Positions 1 through 4,699 of a stretch of DNA of 5,101 nucleotides are shown here, in pieces. The notes beneath the pieces were generated by a model, which worked only from the letters and a program-made list of their open reading frames with translations, was not told the origin of the DNA and made no database searches. The stretch spans positions 1-5,101 of the forward strand of contig JAIRWJ010000001.1 of the NCBI GenBank assembly GCA_031269065.1, written 5' to 3'. Numbering within the stretch: position 1 is the first letter of the stretch; each line of letters starts with the position of its first letter. The stretch comes from Rickettsiales bacterium (GTDB lineage Bacteria; Pseudomonadota; Alphaproteobacteria; Rickettsiales; UBA1997). The position numbers and the translations under genes are program-made.

Positions 1-106
1 CAAAAGGATTAATAATTTTAAATCCGGTAGGTAAAGCAAGCTTTTGATGTGAGATGTTATCATTAAATTGCAATATTTGTTCTGCAAAAGTCATTTTTTT
101 AATCAT
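1..106 (-). CDS. N-terminus of SMUG2-like (DUF4918) uracil-DNA glycosylase, partial
   Basis: This is the first 35 codons of a minus-strand gene that leaves the window at its left edge. The readable N-terminus contains MTFAEQILQF, then LPTGFKIINPF. That matches what I remember of the start of DUF4918/SMUG2-type uracil-DNA glycosylases (MTFA-x-x-I-x-x-F ... LP-x-G-I-x-x-x-NPF), which excise uracil from DNA in base-excision repair. None of the catalytic motifs lie inside the window, so the call rests on the N-terminal pattern alone. Two in-frame ATGs are possible, at 106 (MIKKMTFA) and at 94 (MTFA), separated by an A7 run; neither has a good Shine-Dalgarno sequence. The gene follows the methyltransferase stop by 46 nt on the same strand, so it is probably the distal gene of the same operon. 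Confidence 0.5.
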   Translation of the reverse strand, partial: MIKKMTFAEQILQFNDNISHQKLALPTGFKIINPF

Positions 107-152
107 ATAATATAGTTTCTCGGTTTTTATGTTTTAAATTTCTTGAATAATT

Positions 153-896
153 CTATTTAATGGCTGATGAATAAATCTCCGTATTGGTAGGAAAAATTTT
201 GATGTTATTAAATCCCGCTTGAATTAATTTTGTACGTATTAGTTTGATTGTATCCATGCCACGATAGATGTCAACAAATTCTGTGCCCGGAATGATTAAA
301 CCGGGAATAATACAATTCTGTTCAGGAGATAAAAAACCGTTAGCTATAGAAATAATAATTACTGCATTAGATTTTAGCACTCTATGTGCTTCTAATATTG
401 CTTTGTTTATATCAAAAAATGAGGAATTGTATGTTCTTAAAGATACATATAATTCATGGCTGTTATTATGTATGGAAGATAAGTCTTCAGCACTGGAAAC
501 TATAATTTTTGAAAAGGGAATTCGTTCTTTGATTTTTTCCAAACCGCTTCGTGCGATATCGATAAAGGTAATATTTGTACAATTTGAAAACAAAGCTATC
601 GCCTCATTTCCGCTTCCAATACCGACATTTAATATATTAAGAGTAGACATCGGTTTTGCAGATAATCTCTCGTAAAAAGATATGAAAGTTTTCTTCCAGT
701 CCAAAGCGAGTGAACGAGTATCATCTGAATAACTATATTCACCATATTTACTGTTAAATGATTCGGATATCGCATTATTCACAGCACTAATGGCTTCTGA
801 ATATTCAATTCCATATTTATTACAAATTACAGAAGCTAATGCAAAGTTCTGTTTATTTGCATTAAGCTCATCCTTACAAATAACGAATCCTTTCAA
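153..896 (-). CDS. Class I SAM-dependent methyltransferase (TTG start; probable longer, frameshifted N-terminus)
   Basis: A 247-residue protein with a Rossmann-type methyltransferase domain at about residues 85-185. The SAM-binding glycine motif I is ILNVGIGSGNE (88-98), the acidic ribose-binding residue is D113 in FIDIA, the adenine-pocket acidic position is in SSAEDLS (134-140), and EAHRVLKSNAVIIIS (169-183) is the typical motif V strand-turn-strand. It resembles the Methyltransf_11 group; the substrate cannot be told from sequence. The 80 or so residues before motif I are helical and presumably form the substrate lid. The TTG at 896 has no Shine-Dalgarno sequence. The reading frame stays open upstream to about 997 with protein-like sequence (HSPYYSKNRISDLVV), and an ATG at 991 lies 6 nt after the upstream gene's stop. 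Joining the two needs one extra T near 978-980 and gives 279 residues. The gene may therefore be broken. Confidence 0.78.
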   Translation of the reverse strand: MKGFVICKDELNANKQNFALASVICNKYGIEYSEAISAVNNAISESFNSKYGEYSYSDDTRSLALDWKKTFISFYERLSAKPMSTLNILNVGIGSGNEAIALFSNCTNITFIDIARSGLEKIKERIPFSKIIVSSAEDLSSIHNNSHELYVSLRTYNSSFFDINKAILEAHRVLKSNAVIIISIANGFLSPEQNCIIPGLIIPGTEFVDIYRGMDTIKLIRTKLIQAGFNNIKIFPTNTEIYSSAIK

Positions 897-997
897 TTTT
901 AGTTTATCAACAACCAGGTCGCTAATTCTGTTTTTGGAATAATATGGGCTATGCTTGATGCTTTGTTTACTATTTACAAAGAAGCGTTCATTCTGTT

Positions 998-1396
998 TTA
1001 TATTTCACATTGTAATTCATTGGGATAACGATATACATTATTAAGTGTGATAATGGGATCATCCTTCAAATAGCTTTCTAATGCAGGATCCGGAAGACCG
1101 ATATATATTTCATTAATACGAATTTCATTTAGTAGTTCAATTAAATCGAATAAATCAGTAGCCGAAAGAGTATTTATTGTAAGATAAATACTTTGTGCGT
1201 TATATATTTTGAGTTTTTGTACCTTGCCCAGAAGAATGGAATACCAGGATTTGTTGGGCTCTTCACCAACAAAGGCATAGCAAATTAACTCATTATGCTC
1301 AGAGACAAGCACAACACCCACACGTAGTTCGGATTGAGATGTTTTTTTTGAAATATCAATCGAATAATTCATCCAATAAACACTATTTGAATTCAT
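998..1396 (-). CDS. RibD-like deaminase-fold protein lacking zinc/catalytic residues
   Basis: A 132-residue protein that follows the N-terminal half of RibD-type pyrimidine deaminases. A helix WMNYSIDISKKT (8-19) is followed by strand RVGVVLV (25-31), a second strand ELICYAFVGEE (36-46), a strand IYLTIN (70-75) and the hallmark IYIGLPDP (97-104). In active enzymes an H/C-A-E motif follows the second strand and a P-C-x-x-C motif follows the third. Here those places hold KSWYSILL (about 49-56) and TLSATDLFDL (76-85), with no His, Glu or Cys available as zinc ligands or proton shuttle. I infer a catalytically inactive, possibly binding or scaffold, protein. An AAGGAG sits 8 nt before the ATG, and the ATG overlaps the previous ORF's stop (ATGA), so translation is probably coupled. 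The methyltransferase follows at once. I cannot name an established family for this truncated form. Confidence 0.7.
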   Translation of the reverse strand: MNSNSVYWMNYSIDISKKTSQSELRVGVVLVSEHNELICYAFVGEEPNKSWYSILLGKVQKLKIYNAQSIYLTINTLSATDLFDLIELLNEIRINEIYIGLPDPALESYLKDDPIITLNNVYRYPNELQCEI

Positions 1397-1592
1397 ATGT
1401 TAATCTCCTTGCTTCTTGAAATTGCTTCATCAAAGAGTTTTTGTGCTAGACCCAATTCAATAGACTTCCATAAATAGGAAGAAACTATTGCAACATAATC
1501 AATCCAATTGGCGAAATATTTCGATAATACATCCAAAGAATGTGGTTCTTTTAGGATATATATCCATTGAACAGTGCGTCCAATTGTTCCAT
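1393..1592 (-). pseudogene. Small unknown ORF, frameshifted at a TA repeat, coupled to the deaminase-like gene
   Basis: I do not recognise this gene. Its 3' part reads without interruption as LKEPHSLDVLSKY ... SYLWKSIELGLAQKLFDEA ... SKEINI and stops inside the start codon of the deaminase-like gene (ATGA). The 5' part lies in another frame: ATG at 1592 (or TTG at 1583, which has the better spacing of about 9 nt from an AAGGAG) runs MEQLDALFNGYIS and stops. The two frames meet in GGATATATATCC (1554-1565). Removing one TA unit fuses them into a continuous 65-residue, helix-rich, soluble-looking protein. The other reading is that the 3' frame starts at a rare ATT codon. The strong ribosome site and the stop/start overlap argue that this was a real first gene of the cassette, whatever its present state. 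Confidence 0.5.
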
Positions 1593-1680
1593 CTCCTTTT
1601 TAAAACACGTTCTCTCTTCCTAATAAAAAAACTAAATTAACTTGCGTTTTGTCAATCCAGAACCACGACTTGTCTAAAAC
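1593..1680. other. Leader/upstream region of the left minus-strand cassette
   Basis: This AT-rich stretch should hold the promoter of the leftward cassette. A TTGACA hexamer on the minus strand lies at 1650-1655, but no convincing -10 hexamer is found 16-18 nt downstream; only T-rich runs and a distant TATTAG are there. The Shine-Dalgarno sequence AAGGAG of the first ORF is at its left end (1593-1598). No ORF or RNA gene is visible. Confidence 0.3.
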
Positions 1681-1800
1681 TATATCGCATCCTCTCGGAC
1701 CTTGAACTGGAAATCGGCAGCGCGTGAAAACAGATCTGACGAATACCCTGGATACAACCGTCTGTGCGATGTAGAGGTGTTCTCTCTGACTACAACTTAA
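1681..1800 (+). pseudogene. Remnant resembling the C-terminus of a formylglycine-generating-enzyme (FGE-sulfatase) domain
   Basis: A plus-strand open stretch of 39 codons reads SRTLNWKSAARENRSDE, then YPGYNRLCDVEVFSL, and ends in TAA at 1798-1800; a stop lies two codons before 1681. The spacing W-K-S-x-A-R-x-x-R-S matches the conserved GGSW-x-S-x-A-R-x-x-R-S segment at the end of FGE-sulfatase (SUMF1-like) domains. The NRLCDV part corresponds to the usual N-x-x-x-G-F-R-V ending, with the GFR degraded. The expected RGG before W is also lost (RTLN). There is no start codon or upstream domain, so this can only be a decayed fragment, and the match is from memory. It overlaps by a few bases the restored 3' end of the beta-barrel gene on the other strand. 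Its base composition is more GC-rich than that of the neighbours to its left. Confidence 0.4.
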
Positions 1801-2439
1801 AAATCACTCCGAATTCGAATTTTCTCTGGTAATAGCTATAGTCACCCAGATCTTCCTTTTTCTCACCAAAATTCAAAAATACCACATCTACTCCAAATTT
1901 TAACGCCACCCTCTCGCTCAGGTGGGCCAGAATTGCAAACCCAAGAGTCGGTTTGAACCCCTTGAAGCATTTGTATCCTTTTTTTTCGTGCTTTTCGCGC
2001 TAAGTGACAAACCTGTCATTGAAAAACCAGCATTCAGCAGGGTGGCCACATCACCAAAGCTATAACCGAGATTTAGCTTAGCACCGGTCCAGATCCATAA
2101 GCCTATTTCTGATGACATAGCATACGTAGTACCTAGGATATTCAATTTTGCTGCACTCGTAAAATTCGATGAAAGGAACAATTCTGGTGCAATTATAAAG
2201 TTGTTTATGTTAAAGACATACATAAAAGGTATATTAAAACTTTCTTCCAAATGACCCGTCTCCAACGTCGACGAACTGTTAGATATCTTTATTTTTTGCG
2301 TTATAGGTTGATAACTATAGCTAAACCCAAGGTAGCTGCCGGAAACTTTAGCCTCCGAATGGTTGAACAACAAAACGCCCATAGCCAAGGCCAGGAATAG
2401 GCTCCTCCTCGGACACAACTTATAACTTATATTTTTCAT
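1790..2439 (-). pseudogene. Outer-membrane beta-barrel protein gene, frameshifted in an A8 tract
   Basis: As it stands the gene encodes 173 residues (2439 to a stop at 1918). A clear Sec signal peptide opens it: basic KLCPRR, hydrophobic SLFLALAMGVLLF, and a probable cut after SEA (residue 30). Alternating polar and hydrophobic segments follow, typical of small 8-stranded barrels of the OmpA/opacity-like type (GSYLGFSYSYQPI, NIPFMYVFNINNFIIAPELFL, EIGLWIWTGAKLNLGYSFG, NAGFSMTGLSL). After residue K152 the frame becomes hydrophilic and ends LQFWPT. Shifting frame at the A8 run (1979-1986) gives GYKCFKGFKPTLGFAILAHL ... VALKFGVDVVFLNFG ... KFEFGVIFKL, stop at 1790: the missing final strands and a C-terminal beta-signal-like end. 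With A9 (or A6) the product would be 216 residues (or 215). A weak GGA lies before the ATG. Function beyond surface exposure is unknown. Confidence 0.7.
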
Positions 2440-2470
2440 AAAATTCCGTATATTTGTGTTTTTAAAGAAC

Positions 2471-2485
2471 CCTCATAAGATGAGG
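2471..2485. repeat. Small inverted repeat in the beta-barrel gene leader
   Basis: CCTCAT-AAG-ATGAGG is a perfect 6-bp inverted repeat lying 32 nt upstream of the beta-barrel gene start and downstream of its candidate promoter. It could be an operator or a leader hairpin; no T-run follows closely enough for a good terminator. Confidence 0.35.
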
Positions 2486-2493
2486 ATGGAGCT

Positions 2494-2521
2494 AGTATGC
2501 TACAAGCAATACAAAATGCAA
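2494..2521 (-). promoter_or_regulatory. Candidate promoter of the beta-barrel gene
   Basis: On the minus strand TTGCAT (2516-2521) and CATACT (2494-2499) are separated by 16 nt. Each hexamer is two mismatches from the sigma70 consensus. The position, about 55 nt before the start codon, is reasonable, but AT-rich DNA makes such matches cheap. Confidence 0.3.
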
Positions 2522-2543
2522 ATAAAATTTTTCCCATTTATTG

Positions 2544-2572
2544 TTGACTTGCGAAAACTAAAGATGTACGCT
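2544..2572 (+). promoter_or_regulatory. Candidate promoter of tRNA-His/tRNA-Leu
   Basis: TTGACT (2544-2549), 17-nt spacer, TACGCT (2567-2572). The -35 is nearly perfect and the -10 is weak (T-A----T). Transcription would start about 13 nt before tRNA-His, which is a suitable short leader for the tRNA pair. Confidence 0.4.
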
Positions 2573-2591
2573 GGTTAGCAAATTGATGTAT

Positions 2592-2667
2592 GGCAAGAGT
2601 AGCTCAATGGTAGAGTAGCGGGTTGTGATTCCGTTGGTTGTGGGTTCGAGCCCCATCTCTTGCCCCA
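2592..2667 (+). tRNA. tRNA-His(GTG)
   Basis: A full cloverleaf with encoded CCA. The acceptor stem is GCAAGAG/CTCTTGC, preceded by an encoded G-1 (2592) facing C73, the identity pair for histidyl-tRNA synthetase. The anticodon loop TTGTGAT gives anticodon GTG. The T-arm is GTGGG-TTCGAGC-CCCAT. It lies only 4 nt before tRNA-Leu on the same strand, so the two are surely one transcript. Confidence 0.96.
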
Positions 2668-2671
2668 TTTA

Positions 2672-2755
2672 GCCCCTGTGGTGGAATTGGTAGACACGAT
2701 AGACTCAAAATCTATTGCCAAAAGCATGCCGGTTCGAGTCCGGCCGGGGGTACCG
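2672..2755 (+). tRNA. tRNA-Leu(CAA), 3' end encoded as CCG rather than CCA
   Basis: A class II tRNA: acceptor GCCCCTG/CGGGGGT (G1-U72 as often in tRNA-Leu), anticodon stem ATAGA/TCTAT with loop CTCAAAA giving CAA (reads UUG), long variable arm TGC-CAAAA-GCA, and T-arm GCCGG-TTCGAGT-CCGGC. The discriminator A is at 2752. The next bases are CCG, where the other three tRNAs here have CCA, so trimming plus CCA-adding enzyme would be needed. Confidence 0.95.
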
Positions 2756-2845
2756 TGGTGTTTTTGTGGTTCAGACACATCCTTTTTACAGGTATGGGCG
2801 CTTCTATAGAAAAATATAGGAAGAAAAAACAGATTTCAAAAATTG

Positions 2846-2935
2846 TGGCGGAAGGAAGGGGATTCGAACCCCTGATACCTTTCACAGTATACACACTTTC
2901 CAGGCGTGCGCCTTAGGCCGCTCGGCCATCCTTCC
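2846..2935 (-). tRNA. tRNA-Ser(GGA)
   Basis: A class II tRNA with acceptor GGAAGGA/TCCTTCC, discriminator G and encoded CCA (2846-2848). The anticodon loop CTGGAAA gives GGA (reads UCC/UCU). It has a long variable arm and the T-arm AGGGG-TTCGAAT-CCCCT. Its 5' end is 7 nt behind the stop codon of the skp-like gene, with no terminator between, so it is probably cut out of the skp mRNA. Confidence 0.96.
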
Positions 2936-2942
2936 GTGCTAT

Positions 2943-3521
2943 CTATTTTTCTTTAGCTGGCGGCTTCTTTGATAGATTCAACTTTTTCTTGTTCAGTTTT
3001 CCAAGAACTTCCATCGTTATTTCATCCGTAGAATTATAGTAAAGCAAGGCTTGTTTTTCTATAACTATCAAGTATCCGGGTTTTTCTCTGACTACTTCAG
3101 CTACGGCCGCTCTAATAGCATCGTTAAGATTCGTGAGTGCAACGGCAAGCCTATTCTGTATGTTAGACATTTTAATTCCTATATCCTCTTGAATTTTCAT
3201 ATACCTTTCCTGGAGTTTTTTCATCTTTTCCCTCACAGCAGCCTCTGACAGAATTCCCGTTTTTGTCTCCAGGTCCTCATCCTCCTCCCTCAGTTTCATA
3301 ATCCCCTGCCTTGCCTGGTTCTCTATGGACTGTTTCTCTTCCTCAAGACTAGCCTTCAGATCTTTAAATTCTTTAAGGTCTTCCGCTATCTTTTGTATAT
3401 CAACCACAGCTATAGCGCTCTCTCGCTTTGTGGTGGAAAAACATACACTGGATCCGGACCAGAAAGATGTCGAAAAAATCAAAGTCAAAACAGCCAGCCA
3501 ATTTACTTTCACCATTGTCAT
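2943..3521 (-). CDS. skp: Skp/OmpH-family periplasmic chaperone
   Basis: A 192-residue protein of the Skp (OmpH) family, a trimeric periplasmic chaperone that holds unfolded outer-membrane proteins on the way to the BAM complex. The N-terminus is a Sec signal (MVKVNWLAVLTLIFSTSFWSG). The family core strand IAVVDIQKI follows at about 37-45. Then come roughly 90 residues of charged, heptad-like coiled coil (KEFKDLKASLEEEKQSIENQ to MKKLQERYMKIQEDI), and the closing beta segment YLIVIEKQALLYYNSTDEIT that packs into the trimer base. A lysine-rich tail ends the protein. ATG 3521 (MTMV) is used, but ATG 3515 is equally possible; neither has a Shine-Dalgarno sequence, and the predicted transcript start lies only some 20 nt upstream. 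The gene is followed by tRNA-Ser. The beta-barrel gene nearby would be a typical type of client; that link is inference. Confidence 0.85.
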   Translation of the reverse strand: MTMVKVNWLAVLTLIFSTSFWSGSSVCFSTTKRESAIAVVDIQKIAEDLKEFKDLKASLEEEKQSIENQARQGIMKLREEDEDLETKTGILSEAAVREKMKKLQERYMKIQEDIGIKMSNIQNRLAVALTNLNDAIRAAVAEVVREKPGYLIVIEKQALLYYNSTDEITMEVLGKLNKKKLNLSKKPPAKEK

Positions 3522-3529
3522 ATAAAACT

Positions 3530-3544
3530 AAACTAAATTAGTTT
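3530..3544. promoter_or_regulatory. Palindrome at the predicted skp transcription start (possible operator)
   Basis: AAACTAA-A-TTAGTTT, a perfect 7-bp-arm palindrome, sits between the skp -10 box and the start codon and covers the expected +1. A further AAACTA copy adjoins it. It could bind a repressor or form a small 5' hairpin. AT-rich palindromes also arise by chance. Confidence 0.35.
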
Positions 3545-3546
3545 AA

Positions 3547-3574
3547 ATTATACTACTCTATACAAATTTGTCAA
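3547..3574 (-). promoter_or_regulatory. Consensus sigma70-type promoter for skp(-tRNA-Ser)
   Basis: On the minus strand TTGACA (3569-3574) and TATAAT (3547-3552) are both perfect hexamers, separated by 16 nt, 26 nt before the skp start codon. This is the strongest promoter in the window. It lies downstream of the ruvX stop, so skp has its own transcription start. Confidence 0.75.
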
Positions 3575-3636
3575 ATGTTTGTACTATCTATATTATAGAG
3601 TTTTTGGATATGTAATGCTCCGGATGTACTAAAGAT

Positions 3637-4095
3637 TCAGATTCGATCTAGGACACCCTGCAAAATATAAGCTGCGGCCACCTTATCGATCACTTTTTTT
3701 GTATCTCTGTAGCCTCTGGTCATACCGTCCATCAAAAATTCCTCGGCCGCAAAGGAAGTCAGCCGTTCGTCCTGCAGCAAAATAGGAATATTTAGATACT
3801 CGTCCAGTGTAGTGGCAAAATTTCTAATCAGAATGCTCATCTCTGTATCGTAGCCATCTGCGTTCAAAGGTATTCCACAGACAACAGCACAGACATCGTT
3901 TTCAGCCATAAGAGTTGAAATAATTTTCATATCATTTTCCACTTTCCCCCTTTTTAGAACAGATTTTGGAGTGGCTATGTTCCAGTCTCTGTCAGATAGG
4001 GATAGACCTATTCTCCTTAGACCCAGGTCCATTCCTAGAAGCCTGCGACCTCGGTCCAAACTAATTTTGAATTTTTCTAGGTCATCGAATATCAC
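3637..4095 (-). CDS. ruvX: Putative pre-16S rRNA nuclease / Holliday-junction resolvase RuvX (YqgF family)
   Basis: A 152-residue RNase H-fold protein of the YqgF/RuvX family, implicated in 16S rRNA 5' maturation and in Holliday-junction resolution. The conserved elements are in order: RLLGMDLGLRRIGLS (18-32, catalytic D23), a central VCGIPLNADG strand-loop (82-91), LQDERLTS (107-114, acidic E110) and KKVIDKVAAAYILQ (133-146, D137). All three metal-binding acids are present and the length is normal. I chose the GTG at 4095 because GAGAGG stands 5-6 nt before it. The frame is open further upstream to an ATG at 4152, but that part is translated tRNA-Arg sequence. The tRNA ends 27 nt before this start, so the two are probably one transcript. 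Confidence 0.88.
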   Translation of the reverse strand: MIFDDLEKFKISLDRGRRLLGMDLGLRRIGLSLSDRDWNIATPKSVLKRGKVENDMKIISTLMAENDVCAVVCGIPLNADGYDTEMSILIRNFATTLDEYLNIPILLQDERLTSFAAEEFLMDGMTRGYRDTKKVIDKVAAAYILQGVLDRI

Positions 4096-4122
4096 ATCTA
4101 CCTCTCTATGGTCCAAAAATAA

Positions 4123-4199
4123 TGGTGCATCCAGAGGGAATCGAACCCCCAACCGTTTGATTCGAAGTCAAATACTCTATCCTATTGAGCTATGGATGC
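4123..4199 (-). tRNA. tRNA-Arg(TCG)
   Basis: Acceptor GCATCCA/TGGATGC, discriminator A, encoded CCA (4123-4125). D-arm AGCTCAATAGGATAGAG, anticodon stem TTTGA/TCAAA with loop CTTCGAA giving TCG (reads CGA and CGG), T-arm GGGGG-TTCGATT-CCCTC. It lies directly upstream of ruvX on the same strand. Confidence 0.95.
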
Positions 4200-4284
4200 G
4201 TTTTCTACTATCCGGGATCGGTGAATGTTTTTCGCGCTCGTGTACGACGACATTATTTCTACCCCACTCCTGGGCTCATGCTAT

Positions 4285-4312
4285 AGAATATTAACAATTT
4301 GTCAAACGTCAA
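4285..4312 (-). promoter_or_regulatory. Candidate promoter for tRNA-Arg-ruvX
   Basis: On the minus strand TTGACG (4307-4312), 16-nt spacer, TATTCT (4285-4290). A second TTGACA overlaps at 4298-4303, with TATAGC 14 nt beyond. The sequence TTTGACAAATT is shared with the skp promoter region. The predicted start is roughly 80 nt before the tRNA, which leaves a leader of unknown role. Confidence 0.4.
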
Positions 4313-4699
4313 AAGTGTTTTGTACGCACCGCATACATTTGGGAAAATTATCCGTCCCTAACGCCCGCCATAGGGTGAAAATTCTGGACTTATTTCATTT
4401 AATCCTCTAATATTCACATCAGAGAATGGATTCTCCATTCTCATATGTACCCCACTTTCTGTTAGTAAAATATAATCACTTTAAATAATAAAAGTCAGCT
4501 TTCTGGATAAAAACAAACTAACTACCCAAAAAATCTAACAAAATCTACACATCAATTCATTTCCATAATTAAATTCGGAGAGAAAATTATTACATCTAAA
4601 GTGGTGGAATTAAAACTCGTAACGTTAAAAAACACATTTTAGGGCCGGATTTTGTAACGTGCGAGAAAACGGCAGATTTGCTAGATTCTATAGTTCTAG
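4313..4699. other. Intergenic region without a recognisable gene
   Basis: No supported gene. The right part is very AT-rich, while 4321-4375 is more GC-rich and looks like part of a different, older sequence. A minus-strand 28-codon ORF (4358-4444; MRMENPFSDVNI to SPYGGR) has only a vague GTGGGG ahead of its ATG. A plus-strand open frame at 4600-4743 (KKHILGPDFVTCEKTADLLD) has protein-like wording but no start codon, and may be decayed DNA related to the transposase remnant that follows. Confidence 0.4.
4422..4442. repeat. Perfect 9-bp inverted repeat
   Basis: GAGAATGGA-TTC-TCCATTCTC, with CAT/ATG pairing again two bases further out. No T-run follows on either strand, so a terminator is unlikely. 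It lies in otherwise gene-free DNA. Confidence 0.5.

Noticed and set aside
268..675. Plus-strand open frame of 135 codons
   Set aside because: It is the antisense shadow of the methyltransferase, whose motifs I and V are clear on the minus strand.
153..1800. Toxoflavin-like azapteridine biosynthesis cluster (methyltransferase, RibD-like deaminase, FGE-domain protein)
   Set aside because: The gene types recall that pathway, but the deaminase-like protein lacks its active site, the FGE piece is a fragment on the other strand, no GTP cyclohydrolase is present, and the methyltransferase does not resemble ToxA as I remember it.
2765..2823. Possible terminators between the converging tRNA-Leu and tRNA-Ser genes
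   Set aside because: The TGTG/CACA stem before a T5 run is only 4 bp. The CTTCTATA/TATAGGAAG hairpin has a bulge and no T-run in the right place on either strand.
2575..2916. Several open frames on both strands, such as one beginning MWVRAPSLAPF and one with GRTRTGM
   Set aside because: They are translations across tRNA-His, tRNA-Leu and tRNA-Ser; such wording (VRAPSLAP, GFEPLIP) is typical of translated tRNA arms.
3051..3525. Two plus-strand frames of about 65 codons
   Set aside because: Both are shadows antisense to the skp-like gene.
4096..4152. Upstream extension of RuvX starting MGVRFPLDAP
   Set aside because: This part lies inside and just behind tRNA-Arg and is its translated T-arm. 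GTG 4095 has a proper ribosome site and fits the family length.
3971..4410. Plus-strand open frames over ruvX, tRNA-Arg and the region to 4410
   Set aside because: The first is antisense to ruvX and contains translated tRNA (NRTPNRLIRSQ). The second has no ribosome site and overlaps the probable tRNA-Arg promoter region.
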